A DNA stretch of 64,000 nt from contig NZ_CP114289.2 in NCBI RefSeq assembly GCF_027111315.2, positions 2,108,001 through 2,172,000 of the forward strand, written 5' to 3'. Every line of letters starts with the position of its first letter. The first letter of the stretch is position 1. The notes beneath the pieces are model-generated. The model searched no databases, was not told where the DNA came from, and saw nothing but the letters and a program-made list of their open reading frames with translations. The position numbers and the translations under genes are program-made. This document shows positions 16,523 to 24,996 of this stretch, in pieces. This DNA comes from Flavobacterium limnophilum (GTDB lineage Bacteria > Bacteroidota > Bacteroidia > Flavobacteriales > Flavobacteriaceae).

Positions 16523-17566
16523 TTATCTAGCAACTCTACCAGAAGCATCACCACCCATAAGTTTTGATACTTCGTCAACAGTTACCAAGTTGGCATCACC
16601 TTTGATAGTGTGTTTCAAGCAAGATGCTGCAACAGCAAAATCCAATGCGTTTTGGTCATCCTCTGGATAAGTCAACAATCCGTAGATTAAACCTCCCATA
16701 AATGAATCTCCACCACCTACTCTATCAACGATATCCGTGATTTGGTATTGACGCGTTTGCAACATTTGTTTTCCATCGTATAAAACTCCAGCCCAAGTGT
16801 TGTGGGATGCAGAAATAGAACCTCTTAAAGTAGTGATTACTTTTTTGGCTCTTGGGAATTTTTCCATCATTTGTTGACAAACTGACAAGAAAGCTTCAGC
16901 TTTTACATCATGTCCGTGTGTTTGAACGGCTGCTCCAGCTGGTTTGATACCAAAGTGCATTTCAGCATCTTCTTCGTTTCCTAAAATCACGTCGCAATAA
17001 GATGTCAATTCGGTCATGATAGCCTCACGGTCTCCACCATATTTCCATAGTTTAGCACGGTAATTCAAATCGGTTGAAATAGTAACACCTAATTTGCTGG
17101 CCACTTTAACAGCTTCTAGACAAGCATCTGCAGAACTTTGAGAAATTGCCGGTGTAATACCAGTCCAGTGAAACCACTCAACACCTTCAAAAACTTTTTC
17201 CCAGTTGATCATTCCTGGTTGGATATCAGACATAGAAGAGTGTGCTCTATCATAAACCACTTTACTTCCTCTGCTTACAGCTCCAGTTTCAAGGAAATAA
17301 ATTCCTAGACGCTCTCCACCCCAAACAATATTATCTACACCAACTCCTCTTTTACGCATTTCCATCATGGCGCATTCTCCAATATCATTTTTTGGCAAAC
17401 GTGTTACGAAATCAACTGGAATACCATAGTTTGCCAATGAAACAGCTACGTTAGATTCTCCACCACCATATACAACATCAAAATTGTCTGCTTGTGAAAA
17501 TCTTAAAAATCCTTGTGGTGCCAATCTTAACATTATCTCACCGAATGTTACTACTCTTTTTCCCAT
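16523..17566 (-). CDS. kdgK: PfkB sugar kinase, probable KDG kinase
   Basis: A 347-residue ribokinase-family kinase that phosphorylates 2-keto-3-deoxygluconate using ATP. The N-terminus VVTFGEIMLRLAP and GGGESNVAVSLANYG bind sugar. The catalytic block is DRVGGGDSFMGG (Asp base), where the family's usual GAGD reads GGGD. It ends LMGGDASGRVAR. It is a paralog of the gene upstream, 47 bp away, the two sharing block structure throughout. Placement between KDG formation (uxuA) and KDPG cleavage (eda) fixes its likely role. Confidence 0.93.
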   Translation of the reverse strand: MGKRVVTFGEIMLRLAPQGFLRFSQADNFDVVYGGGESNVAVSLANYGIPVDFVTRLPKNDIGECAMMEMRKRGVGVDNIVWGGERLGIYFLETGAVSRGSKVVYDRAHSSMSDIQPGMINWEKVFEGVEWFHWTGITPAISQSSADACLEAVKVASKLGVTISTDLNYRAKLWKYGGDREAIMTELTSYCDVILGNEEDAEMHFGIKPAGAAVQTHGHDVKAEAFLSVCQQMMEKFPRAKKVITTLRGSISASHNTWAGVLYDGKQMLQTRQYQITDIVDRVGGGDSFMGGLIYGLLTYPEDDQNALDFAVAASCLKHTIKGDANLVTVDEVSKLMGGDASGRVAR

Positions 17567-17613
17567 TTTTTAATTGTTATTTAATATTTATATTTAGTTT
17601 ATTTATTTAAAAA

Positions 17614-18621
17614 TTATCTGGAGACTCTTCCTCCTCCGGAACCTCCCATGAGTGCTTTTATTTCATTTACGGTGGCCAAATTGATGTCTCCCGAAATGGA
17701 ATGTTTCAAACAAGTGGCTGCCACTGCAAACTCAAGCGCCATTTGATAATCTTCCGGCCAAGTAATCAAACCGTATATGATACCCGACATAAAAGCGTCG
17801 CCGGCACCAATGCGGTCTATAATATGTGAAATGTTGTATTTTTGGGATTGCAATAATTCTTTGCCATTCCACAAAGAAGCACTTATACCGTTAGAAGAAG
17901 CGTTGGCATGCATTCTATGAGTGGAAACCACGGTCTTCAATTTTGGAAATGCTGTCATCCATTTGGCAAAAACCACGTCTTCTTTATCATTCTCATTGAC
18001 TTCAATTCCCAACACAATTTCGGATTCGCCAATACCACCCAATAACAAGTCACAATGTTTGACCAAATTAGGCATTATTTCGCTAGCTTTTTTACCATAT
18101 TTCCACAAAGTAGGCCTGTAATTCAAATCGGCAGATATCGTCAACCCCATTTTAGAGGCAACCAATAAAGCTTCTTCACATATTACGGCCAAATCAAGCG
18201 AAAGAGATGGTGTTATTCCCGACCAATGAAACCAATCGGCATCCTTGAAAATAGCTTCCCAATCTATCATTCCTTTTTTCAAGGTAGAAAACGAAGAATC
18301 CTCTCTATCATAAACGACTTTTCCAGGTCTTTCTGACGCACCTTGTTCAAAATAATATATTCCAAGTCTTTTGCCTTGAATCAGGGCAACTGGATCTACT
18401 CCAAAAGAACGCAACATACTCAGGGAAGATTCTCCCAATTCGTTTTGCGGAACAGCGGTAATAAATTTGACAGGAAGTCCAAACTTGGCCAATGAGGCGG
18501 CGACGTTGGCTTCAGCACAGCCATAATATAAATCAAATGAGGTAGCTTGAGTAAGTCTCAAGTGGCTTGGAGGAGAAAGTCTGAGTAATATTTCTCCAAA
18601 AGTTACAATTCGTTTAGACAT
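17614..18621 (-). CDS. kdgK: second PfkB sugar kinase, KdgK paralog
   Basis: A 335-residue ribokinase-family kinase and the first gene of the hexuronate operon. The start at 18621 (MSKRIVTFGEILLRLSPPSHLR) fits the paralog; longer starts would enter the 5' leader. The catalytic block IIDRIGAGDAFMSG has the usual GAGD. The two kinases share start, middle (DLNYRPTLWKYG against DLNYRAKLWKYG) and C-terminal motifs but differ at many sites, so this is an old duplication. One copy may prefer KDG and the other a related keto-sugar acid; the substrate split is not visible. It is divergent from the LacI regulator. Confidence 0.9.
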   Translation of the reverse strand: MSKRIVTFGEILLRLSPPSHLRLTQATSFDLYYGCAEANVAASLAKFGLPVKFITAVPQNELGESSLSMLRSFGVDPVALIQGKRLGIYYFEQGASERPGKVVYDREDSSFSTLKKGMIDWEAIFKDADWFHWSGITPSLSLDLAVICEEALLVASKMGLTISADLNYRPTLWKYGKKASEIMPNLVKHCDLLLGGIGESEIVLGIEVNENDKEDVVFAKWMTAFPKLKTVVSTHRMHANASSNGISASLWNGKELLQSQKYNISHIIDRIGAGDAFMSGIIYGLITWPEDYQMALEFAVAATCLKHSISGDINLATVNEIKALMGGSGGGRVSR

Positions 18622-18635
18622 AAAAATAAAATTTT

Positions 18636-18649
18636 CGTGTTCGCACACG
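18636..18649. promoter_or_regulatory. inverted repeat in the kdgK leader, possible operator
   Basis: CGTGT-TCGC-ACACG forms a perfect 5-4-5 inverted repeat between the transcription start and the kdgK start codon. LacI-type repressors often bind such sites, or it could fold in the mRNA. Confidence 0.4.
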
Positions 18650-18656
18650 CACCTTG

Positions 18657-18686
18657 CAAATATAAAAAAAAAGTTAGTTTAAACAA
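18657..18686 (-). promoter_or_regulatory. hexuronate operon promoter with internal palindrome
   Basis: On the minus strand, TTG (18686-18684), 19 bases, then TATATTTG (18664-18657): an exact Bacteroidota -33/-7 promoter. The palindrome GTTTAAAC (18677-18684) lies in the spacer next to the -33 box, where a repressor would block polymerase. Confidence 0.7.
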
Positions 18687-18759
18687 GGTATTTAAAAAAA
18701 ATAAAATTTATGCTTTTTGACATAAAAAAATATAAATTTACAGCATATTTAAAAAACAA

Positions 18760-19800
18760 ATAGCCATCATAACAATTAAGAAAATAGCAAAAATTGCCAA
18801 CGTATCTGTTGGTACCGTAGACCGAATCATACACAATCGTGGCCAAGTAACTGAAGAGAACATAGCTAAAGTGAACGCCATAATTAAAGAATACGGCTAC
18901 AAGAAAAACATCTTTGCCAGTAATTTGGCCTTCAACAAAAAATTTAAGTTTGCCGTTTTTCTACCCAAAAACAAAAACATCGAATATTGGCAAGCTCCCT
19001 TGATTGGAATAAAAAAAGCAGCCGAGGAATTGGCCAAGTTTGGGGTCACGATTGATTATTATTTCTTTGATTACAACACAACCTCATTCAACAACACGGC
19101 AAGCAAACTGTTGGAACTGGACTACGAAGGATTATTGTTTGCCCCCATATTTTACGAAGAATCCATTTCCTTTTTAATAGAATACAAGAAAAAAAACATT
19201 CCCATCGTGTTGATTGATTCCAATCTTCAGGAGGTTGAAGGTATTGCCTACATTGGTCAAGATTCTTACCAAAGTGGCTATTTGGGCGGAAAACTGCTTA
19301 GTTACGGCATCAAAACCGAGAGTAATGTTTTGATACTACAAATCACCCGAAATATTGAAAGTACGACAAGAACCAACGTTTTTTTGCAAAGAATCAAGGG
19401 TTTTTATTCTTTTTTCAAAGAAAAAACGCATCTTCCAAAATTCAATTTCACGGAAATCAGCATAAAATACGACACGGAAAACCAATTGACAAAAGATATG
19501 TTTGCTGGAATTGATTGTGTTTTTGTACCCAATTCAAGGGTTCATGTCGTGGCCAAGTTTATTAAAGAAAACGACTTGAAAGACATTCGAGTTGTAGGCT
19601 ATGAATTATTGCAACAAAATCTGGAATACTTAAATCAAGGGGTCATCGATTTTTTAATTCACCAAAAACCGGAAGACCAAGGTTACATGGGAATCAGTCA
19701 TTTATACAAAAAGAGTGTACTAAAAGAACCGGTCGAAGGCTTGCAATATATGCCGTTAGAAATTATCGTGCAAGAGAATTGCATTATCAAACAAGAATAG
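18760..19800 (+). CDS. LacI-family transcriptional regulator, non-canonical start
   Basis: Encodes an N-terminal LacI helix-turn-helix (TIKKIAKIANVSVGTVDRII, from about 18772) and a periplasmic-binding-type effector domain (from FAVFLPKNKNIEYW) of about 280 residues. The frame is open from 18736, after a TAA, but has no ATG, GTG or TTG before the helix-turn-helix. The first canonical candidate, GTG at 18871, would delete the DNA-binding domain. ATA at 18760 (ATA-GCC-ATC-ATA-ACA-ATT) fits the usual distance, so a mutated or rare AUA start is proposed. Divergent from kdgK, it probably represses the hexuronate operon in response to a uronate intermediate. Confidence 0.75.
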   Translation: MAIITIKKIAKIANVSVGTVDRIIHNRGQVTEENIAKVNAIIKEYGYKKNIFASNLAFNKKFKFAVFLPKNKNIEYWQAPLIGIKKAAEELAKFGVTIDYYFFDYNTTSFNNTASKLLELDYEGLLFAPIFYEESISFLIEYKKKNIPIVLIDSNLQEVEGIAYIGQDSYQSGYLGGKLLSYGIKTESNVLILQITRNIESTTRTNVFLQRIKGFYSFFKEKTHLPKFNFTEISIKYDTENQLTKDMFAGIDCVFVPNSRVHVVAKFIKENDLKDIRVVGYELLQQNLEYLNQGVIDFLIHQKPEDQGYMGISHLYKKSVLKEPVEGLQYMPLEIIVQENCIIKQE

Positions 19801-19845
19801 TCCAATTTGTTTGTTTCGAATCCAAGTCTTTGGAATACAAAAACT

Positions 19846-19880
19846 AAAAACCCCACAAAATCATATTCTGTGGGGTTTTT
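19846..19880. terminator. bidirectional terminator
   Basis: AAAAACCCCACA pairs with TGTGGGGTTTTT between the regulator and the convergent gene at 19920. Confidence 0.88.
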
Positions 19881-19919
19881 GCTATTTATTTTTGACCCAA
19901 ACAAGATCAAAATCTTCTA

Positions 19920-20423
19920 CTATTTGGCGCTAACCACATTCTGTAAATTCGTTTTAAATTCCTTGCTTTTTTGTGGCAATATAGTATAAACTACTTCTTT
20001 AGTGCCTGTATTTATGATGACTTGTTTTAAATCCAAAGTCAATCCAAGCTCCGGAGGACTTGCCATCTTTAAGGTACAAGCACCATCAAAATAACCGTCA
20101 TCCTCGATAGTTTCTACCTCGGTCACTTTTGTACCATCACTAAACACTACAGAAATAGTCATTTTACTATTCAAAGCAGTGGTATAAAAACCATCCATAA
20201 CCAACATCAAATGATAGGTGTTTTTCAGGTCGACGCCCTTAAATTCGTGACGCGTGATATTGTACTTCAACCCTTTTGCCAATACAGGGAATTTTTTTGT
20301 GCAATCCAATTCAAAACTTCCTACATCGCCAGCCTCGTTAACCGTGGTTACTATTTTTGCCACTTGTGCATTCATAACTACAGTGGTCAGTAGTAATGCT
20401 ATCGATACTACAAGTTTTCTCAT
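19920..20423 (-). CDS. secreted hypothetical protein
   Basis: A 167-residue protein with a signal peptide ending VVMNAQ. The mature part alternates beta strands, has two cysteines (LDCTKKF, GACTLKM) that may pair, and no motif I recognise. It lies 12 bp after the transaldolase gene on the same strand, so the two are probably co-transcribed and share the terminator at 19846-19880. Periplasmic or surface location; function unknown. Confidence 0.7.
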   Translation of the reverse strand: MRKLVVSIALLLTTVVMNAQVAKIVTTVNEAGDVGSFELDCTKKFPVLAKGLKYNITRHEFKGVDLKNTYHLMLVMDGFYTTALNSKMTISVVFSDGTKVTEVETIEDDGYFDGACTLKMASPPELGLTLDLKQVIINTGTKEVVYTILPQKSKEFKTNLQNVVSAK

Positions 20424-20435
20424 TGTCTAGAAGAT

Positions 20436-21092
20436 TTATTTATTTCCTTTTTCGAAATCGGCAACGAATTGAGCCAATCCAATATCAGTCAATGGGTGTT
20501 TCAACAATCCGTAAATGGCAGAAAGTGGTCCAGTGATAACATCGGCACCAATTTTGGCACAATTTACAACGTGCATCGTGTGACGAACAGAAGCGGCAAG
20601 AATTTGGGTTTCGTAACCGTAGTTATCATACACTTCTCTAATTTCTTGAATCAAGTTCAATCCATCTGTAGAAATATCGTCCAAACGACCCACGAACGGA
20701 GAAACATAAGTAGCTCCAGCTTTGGCAGCCAACAAAGCTTGTCCAACCGAGAAAACTAAAGTAACGTTAGTTCTAATACCTTTATCCGAAAAATATTTGG
20801 CAGCCATCACACCTTCTTTGGTCATGGGCAATTTAACCACGATTTGCTCGTGCAATTCCACTAATTCTTCTCCCTCTCTCACCATTCCTTCAAAATCCAA
20901 AGCATTCACTTCTGCACTTACATCACCATCCACAAGGTTGCAAATGTCAACATAATGTTTCAAAATATTGTTTTTACCAGTGATTCCTTCTTTCGCCATC
21001 AATGATGGATTTGTAGTAACTCCATCCAATACTCCTAAAGCTTGTGCTTCCTTAATCTGGGCTAAATTAGCCGTGTCAATAAAAAATTTCAT
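20436..21092 (-). CDS. fsa: fructose-6-phosphate aldolase / transaldolase-like
   Basis: A 218-residue short transaldolase of the TalC/FSA group (TIM barrel). It starts [20 protein letters not shown] and has [14 protein letters not shown], the Schiff-base lysine in [20 protein letters not shown] and [11 protein letters not shown]. The length and the FSA-type start separate it from the longer classical transaldolase. It either shuttles three-carbon units in the pentose phosphate pathway or makes fructose-6-phosphate from dihydroxyacetone and glyceraldehyde-3-phosphate; sequence alone does not settle which. It may lie in an operon with the secreted protein downstream. Confidence 0.92.
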   Translation of the reverse strand: MKFFIDTANLAQIKEAQALGVLDGVTTNPSLMAKEGITGKNNILKHYVDICNLVDGDVSAEVNALDFEGMVREGEELVELHEQIVVKLPMTKEGVMAAKYFSDKGIRTNVTLVFSVGQALLAAKAGATYVSPFVGRLDDISTDGLNLIQEIREVYDNYGYETQILAASVRHTMHVVNCAKIGADVITGPLSAIYGLLKHPLTDIGLAQFVADFEKGNK

Positions 21093-21224
21093 GTTCTATT
21101 TATTTAATTTAATTTGTGTTTTTATTATTTATTGGGCGTTTACTGAAATCCTATGAAAATATAAATTAGGTGAAGTAATCCCTCACGCAAACGCAAAATT
21201 TGGTGCCAATTTACAAATTTATAA

Positions 21225-21347
21225 TTACTTAACAGAATTGTTTCTGTTCAATTCTTTCAATTCGCAACGGTTTTTTTCCAGAAATACCATTACACCATCA
21301 CCAAAAATTTCGATATTGTTAATTTCACCTCTCGTTTCCTTGGACAT
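21225..21347 (-). CDS. possible 40-residue protein
   Basis: A short frame reading MSKETRGEINNIEIFGDG, then a V/F-rich stretch and a basic tail, ending VK. It is too short to classify and lies in a 475-bp gap between the transaldolase and SDR genes. It could be a real small protein or a fragment of a lost gene. Confidence 0.3.
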   Translation of the reverse strand: MSKETRGEINNIEIFGDGVMVFLEKNRCELKELNRNNSVK

Positions 21348-21567
21348 TCTGCGAATTATTTACCACAAGAAGCCATAAAGAAGTGATGATACATTTATTA
21401 TAACCATCCGAAACCAATAGCAAAGGCATAATGCACGCAACCGATTGTGTAAATTAACGGAAAACTCTCAAGTAAACCAAAAAAATCTGTTGGAATTTTG
21501 CCAAAAAAATTGTTTGGCATCCTTTTCGAACCGGCAGGTTACTCAATTCTTCTCAAAAAAACCACGA

Positions 21568-22371
21568 CTACAATCCATAATGTTTCATCAACATTTTTTC
21601 ATAGACTTTATCAGGTAAAATTCGCTTCAAGACAATCGAGAATTTCTGCATAAAAACCCCCACTTTATAATGAATTCCTGGATTTGGATTTTGAATAATT
21701 CTGTACACAGCTTCAGCCATTTCGTTCGGATTACTGCCGCTATCCACGTGTTCATCCATCATTTTCAGCGTATTTCCATAAGGAATTTCATAAGCCGAAT
21801 CCTTGATCAAGGGTGCGTGAAAACGTCCAGAAGCAATATTGGTGGCAAAATCGCCCGGAGCCACATTCGTGATCTGGATTCCAAAAGATTTCACTTCCAT
21901 TCGCAACGCTTCGGTAATTAATTCCAAAGCCCCTTTCGATGCCGAATATACGCTGCGATACGGCAAACCCATATAACCGGCAATGGAAGTTACATTGATG
22001 ATCAAGCCCGATTTTTGCGACCGCATTTGTGGCAAAACCGCTTTCATCACTTCGATGGGGCCAAAGAAATTGGTTTCGAAATTGTTCTTGATTTCCTCGG
22101 TTGGAATTTCTTCCAATGGGCCGGTAATTCCCACTCCTGCATTATTGATGACAATATCCAAGCGTCCAGAAGTGGCAATAATTTTGGCTACAGCCGATTG
22201 AATCGAAGCCGTATTTCGAACATCCAACGCCACCAAAGGAAAGACTGAATTCAGGACCTGTTCTGGATTTCTACTCGTTCCATAAACCACGAAACCTTTA
22301 TGATGCAGAAATTCTCCAATAGATTTTCCTATTCCCGAAGAACCTCCCGTAATCAAAACTACTTTGCTCAT
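21568..22371 (-). CDS. SDR family oxidoreductase
   Basis: A 267-residue classical short-chain dehydrogenase. The cofactor motif TGGSSGIGKSIG (residues 8-19) is followed by a first-loop region typical of NADP-dependent enzymes. NNAGVG, the catalytic Ser (NVTSIAG) and YSASK are all intact. The C-terminal part (PNPGIHYKVGVFMQKFSIVLKRILPDKVYEKML) resembles membrane-associated SDRs that act on lipids or retinoid-like substrates. No pathway neighbours indicate the substrate. It is upstream of and convergent-oriented with the small frame at 21225. Confidence 0.87.
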   Translation of the reverse strand: MSKVVLITGGSSGIGKSIGEFLHHKGFVVYGTSRNPEQVLNSVFPLVALDVRNTASIQSAVAKIIATSGRLDIVINNAGVGITGPLEEIPTEEIKNNFETNFFGPIEVMKAVLPQMRSQKSGLIINVTSIAGYMGLPYRSVYSASKGALELITEALRMEVKSFGIQITNVAPGDFATNIASGRFHAPLIKDSAYEIPYGNTLKMMDEHVDSGSNPNEMAEAVYRIIQNPNPGIHYKVGVFMQKFSIVLKRILPDKVYEKMLMKHYGL

Positions 22372-22465
22372 TTTTTGAATTTAGATAGGGGTAAAAATAA
22401 AAAAATCTTCCCTAAGGAAGATAAATAACATTAAAAAGATTGCTTTGTACCTCGCAATAAAAAAA

Positions 22466-22560
22466 TGGCAAGCGACCTACATCGCACCGCTCAACCGCTT
22501 ACCCTTGCTATGTTCCCATCCTGGGGGATTCTGCAGGAGCTGGTCGTGTAGGACTTGCCG
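22466..22560 (-). ncRNA. ffs: signal recognition particle RNA (4.5S type)
   Basis: On the minus strand the ends pair (GGCAAG-CCTACA with TGTAGG-CTTGCC). The apical part reads CCAGG-ATG-GGAA-CAT-AGCA: the SRP symmetric loop (CAGG opposite AGCA) closed by a three-pair helix and a GGAA tetraloop, the Ffh-binding core. It is about 95 nt and ends in a T run (A run 22457-22464 on the plus strand). A textbook promoter precedes it. The RNA targets nascent membrane proteins with Ffh. Confidence 0.88.
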
Positions 22561-22563
22561 GTG

Positions 22564-22593
22564 CAAATATACACTCTTTTTATATTTTTGCAA
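22564..22593 (-). promoter_or_regulatory. SRP RNA promoter
   Basis: TTG (22593-22591), 19 bases, then TATATTTG (22571-22564) on the minus strand, directly before the RNA 5' end. An exact Bacteroidota sigma-A promoter. Confidence 0.8.
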
Positions 22594-22647
22594 GGGCTTT
22601 GCGACTATAAAATAAGGTTGTATATTGCATTATTAAAATTTTAATTT

Positions 22648-23697
22648 ATGAAAAAATATAACTTCCTATATATCATTTTATTAGGAATAACAATAACAAG
22701 TTGTAGTGACACAAAAAAAAGTGACAATAGTGTATTTAGTTTTGACGAATCTAAATTTCAGGCACAATATTTACCCCAAGACGGTATCGAATTGGGAATT
22801 TTAAACCCCAATTCAAAAGAAGTGGACAGTGTTGTTTATTTCGTGAACGAAACAAAAATTGGCAGCAAAAAAGGACTCGACAAATTGATTTTTGACTTAA
22901 AAAATCAAAAACTGGGGTACCAAAACCTTAAAGCCGTAGTTTACCATAATGGCGAAAGTGACCAAGCCTCCTCCAGGGTTGAGCTGGTTTCCAACATTCA
23001 ACCCAAATTACTAAAATATACCATTGTAAATACTTACCCCCACGACATTGGCTCTTTTACCGAAGGATTGGAGTTTTACAAAGACACTTTGTATGAAAGC
23101 ACTGGACTAAACGGTAAATCTTACATTAGAAAATACGACTACAAAACTGGAAAAATATACCAGCAAGTGGATTTGGATTCCAAATATTTTGGAGAAGGAA
23201 TCACCTTTATGAACAACAAGGTTTATCAATTGACCTGGCAAGAGAAAACCGGTTTTATCTACAATGCCAATACCTTGAAACTCGAAAAAACCTTTACTTA
23301 CGACAAAGACATCGAGGGCTGGGGAATGACCAACGATGGCAAATACATTTATCAAACCGACAAAACCGAGAAAATTTGGAGAATGGATCCTGAAACCCAA
23401 AAAATGATCGATTATGTAAATGTTTATTCCGGAAGTTCAAAGATAAAAGCAATAAATGAGCTCGAATGGATAAATAGCAAAATCTATACAAATGTTTGGG
23501 AAAAAGAGGCCATTGCTGTTGTTGACCCAAAGACAGGTGCTGTTGAAGGAATATTGGATATGTCGGGTTTACGAAAATTTATTAATGCCGAACCAACCGA
23601 TTACTTAAACGGAATCGCTTACAACCCCAAAACAAAAACCATTTTTGTGACTGGAAAAAACTGGGACAAAATGTTCGAAATAACGGTTTCAGAATAA
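22648..23697 (+). CDS. glutaminyl-peptide cyclotransferase lipoprotein
   Basis: A 349-residue lipoprotein (lipobox ITSC, Cys19) of the plant/bacterial-type glutaminyl cyclase family, which converts N-terminal Gln to pyroglutamate. The Gln cyclase beta-propeller begins at HDIGSFTEGLEFYKDTLYES and continues through GEGITFMNNKVYQLTWQEKTGF, GWGMTNDGKYIYQTDKTEKIW and INELEWINSKIYTNVW, family hallmark blocks. An extra domain of about 110 residues lies between the lipobox and the propeller. It acts in the periplasm or at the cell surface. It lies 11 bp before hutI, so the two may form an operon. Confidence 0.9.
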   Translation: MKKYNFLYIILLGITITSCSDTKKSDNSVFSFDESKFQAQYLPQDGIELGILNPNSKEVDSVVYFVNETKIGSKKGLDKLIFDLKNQKLGYQNLKAVVYHNGESDQASSRVELVSNIQPKLLKYTIVNTYPHDIGSFTEGLEFYKDTLYESTGLNGKSYIRKYDYKTGKIYQQVDLDSKYFGEGITFMNNKVYQLTWQEKTGFIYNANTLKLEKTFTYDKDIEGWGMTNDGKYIYQTDKTEKIWRMDPETQKMIDYVNVYSGSSKIKAINELEWINSKIYTNVWEKEAIAVVDPKTGAVEGILDMSGLRKFINAEPTDYLNGIAYNPKTKTIFVTGKNWDKMFEITVSE

Positions 23698-23708
23698 TTT
23701 TAATAAAA

Positions 23709-24950
23709 ATGAAAACGCTAATCATCAATATCAAGGAATTGCTTCAAGTGCGGGATTCCTCGGTTTTGAAGGTGTCCGGCGATGAAATGGCGGTACTTCC
23801 CACCATCAAAAATGCCTATTTGGTAATCGAAGATAATTTGATTGCCGATTTTGGCTCGATGGAAGATTTACCCGAGGATTTGAATCCTGAAAAATGTATC
23901 GATGCAGATGGAAAAATGGTCTTGCCTTCTTGGTGCGACAGCCACACCCACATTGTCTATGCCGGCAATCGCGAACAAGAATTTGTCGATCGAATCAACG
24001 GACTCACTTATGAGGAAATTGCCCATCGCGGGGGCGGAATTCTAAATTCGGCATTAAAACTCAACGAAACTTCCGAAGAAGAAATCTATAACCAATCCAA
24101 AGCCAGACTCGAAGAAATAATACGATTGGGAACGGGTGCCGTCGAAATAAAATCAGGTTACGGACTCACCGTTGATGGCGAATTGAAAATACTTCGAGTA
24201 ATCAATCAACTGTCAAAAGAATATCCCGTAACCATAAAAGCCACTTTTCTGGGCGCACATGCTTTTCCATTGGAATACAAAAACAATCGAAAAGGTTATA
24301 TTGATTTAATCATCAACAAAATGCTGCCCGAAATTGCCGAAAACGAATTGGCCACTTTTATAGACGTTTTTTGTGAAACGGGTTATTTCACCGTAGCCGA
24401 AACGGAACAAATTATGGAAGCCGGAATCCATTTTGGTCTAAAACCAAAAATCCATGTCAATCAATTCCATTCCATTGGCGGAATCCAAGCCGGAATAAAA
24501 CACAATGCCCTTTCCGTTGACCATCTGGAAACAATGAAACCCGATGATATTGAAGCCTTGAAAAACACCGAAACAATGCCTGTTGTTTTGCCTTCCTGCT
24601 CCTATTTCTTGGGAATTCCTTATGCTCCAGCACGTGAAATGATGGCAAATAGTTTGCCTGTGGCAGTCGCCAGCGATTTCAATCCGGGTTCCACTCCGTC
24701 GGGAAATATGAATTTTGTGGTTTCGACAGCCTGCATCAAAATGAAAATGACTCCCGAAGAAGCCATAAATGCCGCCACAATAAATGGAGCTTACGCCATG
24801 GGAATTTCGAAAACTCTTGGAAGCATTACCATTGGCAAAAAAGCCAATCTTATTATTACCAAACCCGTTTCTTCCTACTATCAATTACCTTATTCTTTTG
24901 GCAGCAATTTAATTGAATCTGTAATAATTGAAGGAAAAGTTATTGCATAA
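23709..24950 (+). CDS. hutI: imidazolonepropionase
   Basis: A 413-residue amidohydrolase that opens imidazolone-5-propionate to N-formimidoylglutamate in histidine degradation. Metal and substrate residues are visible: DSHTHIVYAG (HxH motif), GAHAFP, DVFCETGYF, HVNQFHSIGG (His ligand), SVDHLE and ASDFNPGS (Asp base). The length matches HutI. hutH and hutU are not in the window, while hutG lies one gene downstream. A terminator follows the stop codon directly. Confidence 0.96.
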   Translation: MKTLIINIKELLQVRDSSVLKVSGDEMAVLPTIKNAYLVIEDNLIADFGSMEDLPEDLNPEKCIDADGKMVLPSWCDSHTHIVYAGNREQEFVDRINGLTYEEIAHRGGGILNSALKLNETSEEEIYNQSKARLEEIIRLGTGAVEIKSGYGLTVDGELKILRVINQLSKEYPVTIKATFLGAHAFPLEYKNNRKGYIDLIINKMLPEIAENELATFIDVFCETGYFTVAETEQIMEAGIHFGLKPKIHVNQFHSIGGIQAGIKHNALSVDHLETMKPDDIEALKNTETMPVVLPSCSYFLGIPYAPAREMMANSLPVAVASDFNPGSTPSGNMNFVVSTACIKMKMTPEEAINAATINGAYAMGISKTLGSITIGKKANLIITKPVSSYYQLPYSFGSNLIESVIIEGKVIA

Positions 24951-24979
24951 AAAAAGAGGAACAAATTGCTCCTCTTTTT
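24951..24979. terminator. terminator after hutI
   Basis: AAAAAGAGGA pairs with TCCTCTTTTT around the loop ACAAATTGC; usable on both strands, between convergent genes. Confidence 0.85.
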
Positions 24980-24996
24980 CATAAATTTCAAATATT

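Noticed and set aside
11663..18621. Alginate (unsaturated uronate) degradation locus
   Set aside because: uxuA points to mannonate/glucuronate; no lyase, KdgF or SusCD pair is present. The SDR could still act on an alginate-type keto acid.
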